Shown: piece by piece, positions 13,936 through 25,500 of the stretch | Position numbering within the stretch: the stretch's first letter is position 1 | How the letters are laid out: each line of letters starts with the position of its first letter | Translations under genes and position numbers: made by a program | The notes under the pieces: generated by a model | Databases searched by the model: none | Told to the model about the DNA's origin: nothing | What the model saw: only the letters and a program-made list of their open reading frames with translations | Assembly: GCA_963921425.1 (NCBI GenBank) | Contig: OY992833.1 | Coordinates: forward strand, 25,220,698-25,284,697 | DNA from: Dryas octopetala | Taxonomy: Eukaryota > Streptophyta > Magnoliopsida > Rosales > Rosaceae | DNA length: 64,000 nt | Direction of reading: 5' to 3'

Positions 13936-14350
13936 TTCGGACTATCCACCGACCCGCTCCGCCTGCACTTTGGAGTAATCTTCAAAATATTGTGGCTCAA
14001 CGTCGTCGTCCTCTCAACTACTTGAGCCATGGATTAATGATGTTAATAAATTACAAACTAGTAGTTTATTATATGGTGTTGGTGCCATGGGAGTACTGCT
14101 TACAAGGACGAGTCGTTTTTGTAGTGGTGGAATCAAGGAAGAGAGAGACACCCATTAACGTGCGAATACTGCTTCCGGTCCTTCTGGAGATGATGTGGGT
14201 TTTTGTTTGCTCTAGTTTCATCCTAGTAGAGAAGGACGAGAATAAACCTTGCAAATCTCACTTTCCATTAATTCTATTTCTTTGGAAGCTTGTGGAGATA
14301 GATGAAATAGTATTTGCAGAGAGAGAAGGAAGAGATGGTGGTCCGTCCGT

Positions 14351-14358
14351 TATATAAA
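14351..14358 (-). promoter_or_regulatory. Candidate TATA box of the LAX2-like gene
   Basis: On the minus strand the sequence reads TTTTATATAA about 415 bases upstream of the ATG at 13935. It is followed by a CT-rich stretch (rc of GGTGGTCC...GAGAGAGAAGG) typical of a plant transcription start. This implies a leader of ~390 nt. Position-based inference only. Confidence 0.4.
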
Positions 14359-15717
14359 ATATATTTATTGTTCTTCTATATATGCTCGATCAAGGAGAGG
14401 TCGAATAGTGTTTTTTTTTTCTTCTTTTTATTTCTTGACTTTATTCAGAAGAAATTTACGTTCCACCTGTTTTCTAATATATAAATTGGGGATGCTTCGT
14501 GTACAGTATATTATTTACAAACAAATACGCAAATACTTTGTTCTCATTTGGGGCTTTGTATTTATCAATGATATATTATGAAAGTTTAGTAATAACTTCC
14601 ATGAATCCGTGATATTCATTCTCAAAAATAATTACATGTAAAGTATAATTAAGTAGCTTTACAAAATGAATGTTTGTGCATCCATCTTTAATTTGCATAT
14701 GTGTTATGCATGAATTGAATGAGTTTCCATATGTTCCAAATTAGATAAAAGGACATATAACGGTTAATTCTCTCCTTTTGAGATATCTCTAAAAGATCCC
14801 TTTTTAGCCTTAGCAGTAGTGGATTTATGTGCCAAAGCCAGTACTATTAGGCCCCATATATAATACTTAAGACTTATGTATGCTTTTGAATTTGGTACTC
14901 TATCTCTATCATAATCCATATATAAGACACATTAATTATATATGTTTGACAAGGATCAAAACCTTTATTTGATTTGTGAAGGTAACCAACCCTATTTGCC
15001 CATTTTCCTCTTTTTTGAGAGTCATTTATGAAAATCTATGAACTCAGCTCACATAGATGTACTCTGATTCATATACAAATATTATGTCAAAGTGACAGTG
15101 CCTTTCATATGCTATCAGCCTTATTTGCTTTAGTGCATTGGCAGCTATCATGATCACAGTTTTGCTTCTGGCTCGTACATGTAAATTTCTATTAATTAAG
15201 AGTACTAATCCCAATAAATAGTACTTATATAAACTGATTGATTAATTCTTACTACCAGGACTCATCAGAGTACTAGCTACTTGGTTTATTTTAGTCAAAC
15301 AGTGAATTAAGTTTCAGTTTTGGTTTGGTTTAAGGGGTTTAATTAAAAAATAAGCAATTACTAAACTAAGTAGGCCTGAAATTGAGAAAAGGGGAAGTGG
15401 CAGGGCATAATGACATTACCTGTCTGAATAAGTACTTTTAAGGTATAAATTAATGAGGAGAACATATTAATTGGACTAAGTTCTAATTAATTAATGAAAG
15501 AGGTAATTATAAAGAAATAAATAGGGACTTGGGCATGCATGATGGTGTTTCCCCAAAACCCGAGAATCGAAACACCGCGACGTGGGCTAGATCGAATTTG
15601 TAACAAAAGGATATATATTCATATTCATATGCATATACACTAAGCATATTCATATTCGTTTCGAAAGCCATGTGCTTCCCACCCTCCCTGCACATACTGT
15701 ACGGTCACTGATCGATT

Positions 15718-15720
<3 letters not shown>

Positions 15721-15790
<70 letters not shown>
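15721..15790 (+). repeat. (CT)35 microsatellite
   Basis: Seventy bases of pure TC/CT dinucleotide. Open frames across it are Leu-Ser or Arg-Glu artefacts. Confidence 0.97.
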
Positions 15791-15794
<4 letters not shown>

Positions 15795-16009
15795 CTTGAT
15801 CTCAACCCATCCAATTAATTAGTTTAGTTTGGATTGTTGTTTTAAAGTTCCATGTGCAGAATGCTTGGATTTAATTAGTTCAAACTTCAAAAAAACTGAC
15901 ATTTTAATTGGACATATATAGGAATTAGCTACAGGCTAGGATGCATGGTTGTTGTTGGGTTCCTCTCTTCCTGAAAAGCTGACCATTTTATTTCCAGCCC
16001 ATCAAACGT

Positions 16010-16010
<1 letters not shown>

Positions 16011-16077
<67 letters not shown>
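16011..16077 (+). repeat. (CT)33 microsatellite
   Basis: Sixty-seven bases of pure CT repeat, only ~220 bases from the previous CT tract. No gene nearby. Confidence 0.97.
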
Positions 16078-16079
<2 letters not shown>

Positions 16080-18152
16080 CCACACCTTTACTTATTTAAT
16101 TTCTTATGAAGCAAGGGGACTTTTCAAAGACGGGTCAATCAACGAATTCTCTAAACTGAAACTATATATATATATATAGTAAGGAACTCATACATAAGAA
16201 CTCTCAGTTATCCAAAAGAGTGATCCATTGTCCATGTATATGTTGAGCACTAGTTCCACAGTGGTTGTCCTAAATGTTTAAAAAAATTATATATTAGCTT
16301 AAATTAATTTTTCAGGTTTTATATTCAACATATATATATATAACGGATTTCAAACTCTCATTTTAAAATAATATATGAGTTGTAAATTCTTAAGAATACA
16401 TTTCACACAATCACACGCAACAAAACTAATTCCATCATATATATGTGATATGTGCTTAACCTTTGCTTCTCTCTCTTCCGCTCCCCCTTGATGATTTATA
16501 ATTGTTTTAAATTCTTTTTCTTTTCTTTCTTTTCCAGATGGTGGTGCGATGTTGTTGTTGTATCTTTATTCTTTTCTACAATTAGTTGTTGCCACATATA
16601 TAGATAACAATAGATCGAGAAGGCCAGAAGGGGAATTATCTGATGGTTGCGGTTGTATAGATGTAAAAGAAGCAGCAGGCAATTGCAGCAGTGTGAGACT
16701 GAGATGGCATGCCTCTGGTGAGTGGTGACAGTGCATGGGCATGGAATTCAATGACTAATTACTTAAGCTAGTCTTGGAATAAAAGCATGAAATATTATTT
16801 TTTGATGCTGATATCTTTCTACCCAAAATTCGTCCGCAAGATTTGCCTACTGCTCAACGCTCCTACTTACGTCACGCAGACTACCCTTTTTTTTTTCGGA
16901 GGGTAATTATACTTTCACAAATGATGACCAAGGTTTTTAAACGTGTATATATACATATACTAATTTGTTGAGGCTTTGGCACCTGTCAATAAGCTTTTTC
17001 TATTTTTCACCTAATTAAAATGATTTAGGGTCAGACAGGACGTACTTGGATGGAGCATCTTTAGAATTGGGCCGGCCTGCCCGGTCCATTACAGCCTTAC
17101 AGGGCCAGATTGGAATTCCTCAACAGTAGACTGCAATTTCAATTTTAATTCTTGCTTTCTTTAATATATCCCCTAATCATTTTAGTTTGGTCTTGTTTAC
17201 TTAATTTGATCATACTAACAGTCACAACGATCTCTCTCAATTAGTTCATTAAGTAGGGTTGACTTTGTCGATTGGGCTGGACTCAGTTGATTTTGCTATT
17301 ATTTATGAGCTCAAATCTCAACCAAGCCTCATGGAGAGAGTTGAAGAGAATATATGTGGCAAGTGGTAAGGCATTAGCTATAGCAAGTATGATGCACAAG
17401 ATATATATATACCTGAAAGGACCACTAGTGAAAATGGCAAAAATGATGAGTTTATCGGAGACCCAGAAAGCCATCGAAAAAGGAATTGAAAGGTAAATGA
17501 GGAAATTAATTCAGCCCCTATTGGAGGGTGGAGTAGTGGGTAGTGGACAAGTACGAAAGCATGTATTGGTGTATACGTAATAATCATATATGCATGGGAT
17601 GCTGTTGTGGCCTTGGAGATTATTGTATATGATTTCATGCATTATATCGATTGGAGTCCAATATATATTGGAATTGACTTAATTAATACCGTACTAATGG
17701 GGACCAAACCATGATGGCTTCTAAATAATGGGATGCATGTTCCCATTCCAACAAGTGGGTTTACGCTATATTATGATCGATACATGATATATCCCTTCCT
17801 CCACTAAATGGTTTCTCATATTTTTTCTTTCTTTTTTATTTTTTTCCCCGGCACCCACTAAATTTAAAAAGAGACAAGAAAAGAGAGAGAAAAAAAAAAT
17901 TGGCTAGCTGGGGGTTTATTATCGTCATGATGCCATCATCAATGGCATCATCATTAATTCTCCTAATTCTACCATACATGATGGGGTTGGATTTTTTTGT
18001 TTTGTTTTTAATTGTTATATATATAACTTTGATAAATACTAAATAGTTTGTTTGGTTGTGTCTGCATGTGCATGTGGTGTAATGAGTGCGAATGTCAGTC
18101 CATCTGTCCATGCATGTGATTGTGAGAGAGGATAATTCAATTTGTTGAAACA

Positions 18153-18154
<2 letters not shown>

Positions 18155-18189
<35 letters not shown>
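18155..18189 (+). repeat. (GA)n microsatellite
   Basis: About 35 bases of pure GA repeat; the same dinucleotide class as the neighbouring CT tracts, in opposite orientation. Confidence 0.95.
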
Positions 18190-18190
<1 letters not shown>

Positions 18191-19447
18191 CATGGCATGG
18201 AATGGCGTATAGCGGGAGTTTGTCAGGTATGTGAGCACGGCAGGCACAACTGCTTCGTCTGCAATGAGTCTACTTTGCTTTTGGGTTTTGAATTTTCAAT
18301 ATATGCATGCATGTGATGTGAGATGTGAGATGTGAGCTGAGCTAGCTGCTTAGTACTACTTCTTTCCATGGCCTATATCTACTCATTTTATTTTAATTTA
18401 AATTCAGAGCCTCTGTATGGTCAAGAGTGTAGTCAACATATTCCTCTGCCTGCCTGTGCATGCTAGCAACTCACTCCTTTTTTGTACTTGCACACATTAA
18501 TATAATTGAAAAAGTCTCAACTCTGCTCAAGTGCAATTCTGCATTATTATATATTCCCAGAAAGAAAAAAAGAATTTCCCTTTCTTTTGGCCTTTTGGGG
18601 AAATGGTTATGGGGCTTGGGAAGAGCATCAACTATATTTAGTAGACAACCTCATTTTCCTTGGGAAAGAAAAGGAAACATCCAGTAAATTATTGTTACTT
18701 ACAACTCGAGGAAAAAAAAACCGAATGTTACGAATGTTGATGTGAAAAAGCGACACTGGGTTTAGAAGAATAAGGCATGCATAAACCGCACCTTTTTATT
18801 TCCTAAAAAGAAGATTTAAATTCGGAAAGGTGAGGACAATAATCGAACTGTATATCATATATTGTGACTTGTGAGTGTTTGGGTAAGTACTGATTAACCT
18901 CTACACATATTTGAGTTCAAAATATTGAAAGGGCAACCATAAATTAATCATGTATTAGACATAGAAACCTTGTCTCATACACGTCAATTAATTGGTAAAG
19001 TACATTAATCAAACTGTATTATTCAAAAAATATTGCTCTAACTCTATATAATTAAGGTCATTAATTATAAAATACTAGAATTCTCTATGTCCCTCGCACT
19101 CTCTGTCATTAGCTTGCTGGTCAGTTCAGTTTTGCAAAGACTGTTTAAACCTTTAGAATTAGGTCACACAGTACGTGAGTGTGTGACAAAGGGTAGTAGG
19201 TACAGTGATCTCTCTCTCTCTCTCTCTCCGTTAATTAACTGATGACACAAAGAATAGCATATGACATGCTTTCTTTTGCAATCTTATGACAGGGACTGGT
19301 CTTAAGAGAGAAACAGTGGGGTGGTTGTGCATGTCTACTTTAATTTTATTTGTTGGTGGATAAAAAAAATCATATGTATGTAAGTTGAGGAGATGCCTCT
19401 TGAAGGCTTAATTAATGTTGGATGGTTTTGGGGTTGGCTTAAATAGG

Positions 19448-19449
<2 letters not shown>

Positions 19450-19510
<61 letters not shown>
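19450..19510 (+). repeat. (CT)30 microsatellite
   Basis: About 60 bases of uninterrupted CT repeat in intergenic DNA. Confidence 0.97.
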
Positions 19511-19516
<6 letters not shown>

Positions 19517-20163
19517 CATGAAGTGGTGGGGTATTGATATTGGCTGTGGGCTGTGGCCTTAAGTGTGGGGTGGGGTGAATGGGTGATCAATGATCATCAT
19601 TCATTCATTCCAAAGTGAAAAGGGGGCCAACTTTCTATAAATTCTTCTGTTTTTGATTATCACTTTGCATTGCATGTCCCCTTTATGTCCAAGCAAACCC
19701 TCTCAGGTCTACACCATACTCCCCTCATATGTATATATATATATATATTCTCCCAATTAAGTTATATATAAAAAAGTAGTTATCCAACCACCCCATTTTT
19801 TGGTAAATGGGGCACCCTTTTTCAATATAATTGGATAAGTAAATATATCCATCCCCCCACTTTATGGACTAATCTATTTATAATCGAGTGTGCGCACATT
19901 AATAATCAAATTAATCAACTCCATTGAGGAATGCTCAATTGATTTATTAAAACATTTATTCACTAATCAAATTGATCCAAGATGCCTTGTACGTCAGTAT
20001 GATCGATTAAAAATCTAGAGCTGAATTTATCAAATGAAACACAATATATTTGAGTATTTAACGTAATTATACAATCCTATAATTAATTCCTTAATTCTCT
20101 TGATCAAGAAAGCTAGAAGATTTATAATTGGAAGGTCTTTGTGTATATATATATATATATATA

Positions 20164-20560
20164 CAAAAATGCTCTAAAACTAGTTAGTAAATTAATACAA
20201 ATATAATCACTTTGTTGGGATCACCGCACAATGTAATCTCAAAATCTGAACCGTCTATTTTTTAGGCCCTACTTCAAAGATCATCCTTGTAAAAAATCTC
20301 TAAAAGCAGAAATCATTTAGTCATTTAATTATAACAACAACTATTTATATACTTTTATCGAAAACACTGATCGTTTATTATTGATCTCAATTAAATGGCT
20401 AAATAATTTCCAATTTAGTTGATTTTTTGCAATGATGACCTTTGAAGTATGACCTAAATAATTGACGGTTCGAATTATGAGATTAGTTAAGTGATGATTC
20501 CAAAGACATGGTTAGTTTCGTATTAACTTGCTAATTAACTAGTTAGTTTTAGAACATTCC
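20164..20560. mobile_element. Foldback MITE in a TA microsatellite, copy 1
   Basis: The left end starts CAAAAATGCTCTAAAACTAG and the right end is its near-complement (CTAGTTAGTTTTAGAACATT). The two ~190-bp halves are diverged inverted repeats of each other: both contain the segment around AATCATTTAG and the TTTTTTGCAA/GTAAAAAATC block. It is flanked on both sides by (TA)n. No coding capacity. A close relative lies at 21219-21619, which supports a mobile family. Confidence 0.8.
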
Positions 20561-20579
20561 TTATATATATATATATATA

Positions 20580-20980
20580 CAGGCTCCTTCTATTGAGGTA
20601 TACATTAACTTATTTATATTGAGGTATACCCTATTAGGGCCCACACAAGCCGTTTTGTGTCGACCCGAACCATTCATTTTTTACATCTCTATTGATAGAT
20701 CATCTTTGCAAAAAATTAGCCAAATCGGAAATCATTTGCCTATTTAACTTTGATCAAATAAATAGACGAACCAAATATTTTTTATGAAACCGTTCATTTG
20801 TTTGATCAAAGTTAGATAGGCAAATGATTTCCGATTTGGCTAATTTTTTGCAAGGATGATCTATCAATGAAGATGATTCTTGTGAATGGTTCGGATCGAC
20901 ACAAAATGACTCGTGTGGGCCCCAACAAGGTCATACCTCAACATAAATAAGTTGAGATATACCTCAATAGAAGGAGCCTG
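20580..20980. mobile_element. Foldback MITE in a TA microsatellite (CAGGCTCCTTC ends)
   Basis: Ends are perfect inverted repeats, CAGGCTCCTTCTATTGAGGT and its complement. The arms run ~190 bp each with high identity (for example the AATCATTTGCC and GGGCCCACAC/GTGTGGGCCC blocks), leaving a short centre. It is bounded on both sides by (TA)n runs, so no distinct target duplication can be told from the repeat. No coding capacity. Confidence 0.85.
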
Positions 20981-21218
20981 TATATATATATATATATATA
21001 AACATTAATATTGGGACTTGCAGTTCGTTGTAGTGAAATCAATTAATTGCTAAATAATTTGTGGGCCAACAAAATATAAAGAAAACAATTTATCTATTAC
21101 GGATATATACATTTTATATTTTTATATCTCTATTTCTTTTATTATGTGACAAAAAATATATACACTCCTTATATAAAAGTTTTACTCTAAAATAAATAAA
21201 TAAATATATATATATATA

Positions 21219-21619
21219 CAAAAATGTTATAAAACTAACTAGTTAGTAAGTTAATCTAAAGCTAACCACTATGTTAGACCCACCGCACAATGTAATCTCA
21301 AAATTCGAATTGTTCATTTTTTAGACCCTACTTCATAGATCATCTCTGTAAAAAATCTCAAAAATCAGAAATCATTTAGCAATTTGATTATAATAATAAC
21401 CATTTATATGCTTTTATCGAAAACAATGTTCTTATATTTATTTGATCACAATTAGATGACTAAATGATTTTTTATTTAGTTGATTTTTTGCAATAATGAT
21501 GTTTGAAGTAGGGTTTAAAAAATTGACGGTACGGATCATGAAATTAGTTATGTAGTGAGTCTAAAAACATGATTAGTTTCGTATTAACTTACTAATCAAT
21601 TAATTTTAGAGCATGCTTA
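21219..21619. mobile_element. Foldback MITE next to a TA microsatellite, copy 2
   Basis: A diverged second copy of the element at 20164-20560: same left end (CAAAAATG, then AAAACTAACTAG), the same CACCGCACAATGTAATCTCA block and the same self-complementary design. The left flank is a (TA)n run. The right flank is not, being 18 bases short of the next foldback element. Confidence 0.75.
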
Positions 21620-21638
21620 TCGCAATAATTCTTTCTTG

Positions 21639-22005
21639 GGTTAATTACATATATATACCTCAACTATATATCACTTATCAGTTGGGTACCTCTGGTTTAA
21701 AAACTGTGCTTTTATTTTTTGTTTTTTTAAATTCTATTATTTTTTAATATTTTATATCATTTTCAAAGTTTTATTAATATTTTATTATTTTTTGTTTACG
21801 TGGTTATTTTTTAATATTTAATGGTGGAGTCTGTGTGTGCCACGTCAGCGCTACGTATGCAGATAACGATCAGACTAACGGAGATACTTAGTTGACGAAA
21901 TATTGAAGTTGATGTACCCTAATGAAAGTTTTTAAACCAGAAATACCCAACTGATAAGTAATGTATAGTTAAGGTATATATATATATATATATATGTAAT
22001 TAACC
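21639..22005. mobile_element. Foldback element with GGTTAATTAC ends
   Basis: Left end GGTTAATTACATATATATACC and right end its complement, followed inward by CAGTTGGGTACCTC against GATACCCAACTG-like sequence, so the arms pair over roughly 80 bp or more. Flanks ATTCTTTCTT and ATTTTTTCTT match at 9 of 10, which could be an imperfect ~9-10 bp target duplication as in Mutator-like elements. The inner 'GTACCTC ... CCACGT' style resembles the larger foldback at 54943-56207. Confidence 0.65.
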
Positions 22006-22524
22006 ATTTTTTCTTCTATGTATGAGGAGTGAGAGCACAGGCACGCTTGGTGATTTGACCAAAGCAATTGCACACATATATGCATGGGTAATTACGAATG
22101 AATTTAAAAGAGAATTAGCGGCAGTAAGTAATTATAAATATATATGATCAAAGTAACAGAGTTAACGACGCACTGCGCTTACAAGCTACATCTTAATTTG
22201 CATGTCACCAAACCCTAAATATTCCATTCTTTTCTATTCCCTTTCTCTTCTTCACTGCTTCCCACTCACTATCATCACCACAAACCTCATCATTCCCAAC
22301 TCTCTCTTTTTTTTACTCTTTGATTTTTCTATACTTTTTGCTATTTTTTCTTGGCCTGCTGGTTTTCAGAGATTGAATGCTTTCTTTGTAAAACCTACCA
22401 CTTTCTTCCTTTTATCATTGTTAATTCTTACATCCTCCTGTGTGATTATTAATTTTACTACCAAAAGGGTACTTGCAATTACACTCAAATTGACTTGGAG
22501 ATCACCTTTTGCGTTTTCTTTTTC

Positions 22525-22596
<72 letters not shown>

Positions 22597-25500
22597 TTTT
22601 CTCAACAAGTTAGGAACATGAATTCCAAATGGGTACTCGGGGTCTGGTTATTTAGCTACAATATTAATTCAACCCTTTAAACATATGTCTTGATTGCTTC
22701 AAACAGATCAATTTTTTTTTTTTTTTGAGCTAGCTCAAACAGATAAATTAGTAGATAAATTATTTTACAATTTATATTTAAATTTTCACCACTTTTGCAT
22801 GTCAATTGATGGCCTTGGAAGGCAATCAAACCTTTTCGATCGCTTTCCTTTCCCCTCACTCAAATTAGATGATGGTACTTTTGATGGCTGCCAGCCAGGT
22901 CATGAATCATGATCTTTTGCGGAGGCTCTAATGTATTAATTTGAAAAGAACCAATATCCTCTTCTTATTTATTAAAGGAACGCAATGACTATTCATATTC
23001 AATAAGGGGATAAGAGGCTGATGACTCCCAAGAGCTCTTATCGACGGAGTCATTTGGCACCTCGATGTCGTTAGAACCATATTGCAAAGTTGGTATATAT
23101 ATATATATATGGTTACAGAAACTATAATTACATACTAACTTGTTTCCTTAAAAGTTAAAACATTGAAACTCAATATAAGAAGAAGATATAATGTATAAGT
23201 TGGTATAATGTATTAATATTATTATTGTGATATATATATATATATATATCATTTCATGGTCTGATCAGATGTGGTACAGTGGTAGCATGTAGCCTAACTG
23301 CCTAAAGCAGCAGGTAGCTTTCTATTAGCCCATCCCAAGGCCCAAGGTGATCATTATTACCTCTCCACTAGCTAGCACTGTTGTATAATGTACAAATATA
23401 TATATAATATGAAACGTGGATAATTATACCTACATGCCCTTTTTAATTTCGACCAACCCTAAGATTTTTCCACGACAATATCCCTCATTGTGTACATGAG
23501 ATGAGAGTCTATATATAATAAGGCCATGATTAATTTAGACCAATTATAATCTACTTAATAACAACCGCCCTTGTTATTTCTTCATAATTATTACAATTTC
23601 ATTATAAATGAAGGAATTATACTATAACCAAAGAGAAGCAACAAAAGAATTATAATATAATTGACCAATGAGATCTGAATAATAGGAATCCATGTCGAGT
23701 CTGATACATTGATATGAATGATGATAAATTGAGAATGAAAGTTGAAAGGGCAGGTGGCAATGTGGCATGGGCATGCATGCATGCATGTGCATGATAGAGA
23801 AGAGGTGAGTGAGGTGAGCTAAGGTGGGTGGGGTGCGGAATAAAACTTGCCTGCACCCCCTGTTTCACCAGCTGGCATCCCTCTCTCTCTATCTCTCTCC
23901 TCTCTCTCTCTCTTTCCCTCTCTCTCTTTCTCCCTTTTTTGTCTCTTGTGACACCACCTGTCCCCCTAAAACGGGGGCAGGTAAGTTTCACTCGTGGGGT
24001 GCGTGGTGGTTCACGATAAGAGAGTTACGCCCTCGACATTCCCGACAAGACAAGGGCTGGGTCTGGCTGGGCCATAAAATTCCACGCTTTTGCATGGACA
24101 GGCGTGGTGGGCCCCACCCTCCCCTGACTCCTGACTGCGCGTGCAAAGCCGGACTTCGTGGGGGGCTCTCCTGTGGGCCCCCAACTAATGTTCATCAGTA
24201 CATGATGTAGTATTCTCTTTCTCTGTTCCTCATTTTCTATTACCCCATCATTATCTTTCTCTCACTACTAATCCACATTGCCTGCAAGGCTGCAACACTT
24301 TCAACCCTATTATATTAATACCACCCTGTTTCATGTTTCACTAATTTCCGGATTATTTTATGACCAGCTATAATAATTAACTATGAAAATTAATTTTTTT
24401 TATTTTATTTGTTTCTGCAGTTGTATATATTATTAAGCTTTATTGGGTTGCATTGCATTGTCATGGTTGAGTCACGTGGACGTTTGATTAGTAAGGAAAA
24501 GTGGAAAGTGAAACAGTTAGTAATGGGAACGTGAATCTTGCTAGCTAGCTAGCTCAATGCGTCCGCACTTAATAGAACAACATTCATCAATCATCTGCTT
24601 TTACATATCGTCTTGTAATTCCACTGCTAGCTAACATCCATCTTGACAAGATGGCTCATCACAATCACCTTTTATATATACATGGTCAACTATATATGCC
24701 CAACATGCACAAACAAAATCTCCGAATTTAACTTTCCTTTTTTCAATATTATCTCTTTCATGGTATAATGAATGTATTTTTCAACCAAGAAAAAAATATC
24801 TTGTATACCATTTACTTTATTATGGCAGATAAGGTCAAGTTTGAATGAATGAATTCTTTCTTCTATAAATTTTGTTTTGTTTGCATTGCAGGTTTCAGCA
24901 AACACTGAAAGTCTGAAACACGTAAGTCTTTGCGTACATGAATAATAAAGAAAGTACTACTCTCAATAAGTAGCTTTAGCGAGCTAGGTGATGTGCAAAC
25001 AAAACAAGTGGAAGGGTAGTGATGAGTGATGAGTGCACTGCATGTCAATTGTCAAATAAGACAATTAAGCTCATCATGTTCAAATTCTTTTCTGAAAAAA
25101 GTAAATTTTAAGACCGGCCATCATGTTTGTATATATATATGCGTATTAATTCTTATGGCACACTGCAATATTTTAGCCCCTCGGCCCCACCACCACCTAT
25201 CAGATATATACATACATACATACCTAGCTATCAGATGTATACGTGTGTTCACTTCACGCATGCATGCGTCCATAGCGAAACTATTTCACCCAACAATTTT
25301 GTCCTGAATTATATATTCGATCACCTGCATATATTGTCAGGCTAAATGCTAATTAAGCTGCTAAGAGTTTACCACTCACTATCAACAAATAAAAAAGAGG
25401 GGGGAGCTAGAAAGGAAATCTCTATAATAATTGTCAGTGCAATAATTTGACCCACAAAAAAATTTATCAGTGCAATATCATTTTCCTTTGAAATTCTTTA

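Larger units (their letters stand above)
14360..20163. other. Gene-poor intergenic region with CT/GA microsatellites
   Basis: No open frame here has a recognisable domain; the longer ones are translations of CT or GA tracts. The region carries long CT tracts (15721-15790, 16011-16077, 19450-19510), a GA tract (18155-18189) and many short TA runs. It may contain upstream regulatory DNA for the LAX2-like gene, whose promoter faces this side. Confidence 0.5.

Noticed and set aside
13992-14357. 121-residue plus-strand frame
   Set aside because: It overlaps the leader and promoter of the LAX2-like gene in antisense and shows no domain.
22202-22621. 139-residue plus-strand frame with hydrophobic N-terminal part
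   Set aside because: Half of it is translated CT microsatellite, and the rest has no recognisable domain, TATA box or splice context. Most likely a chance frame in T-rich DNA.
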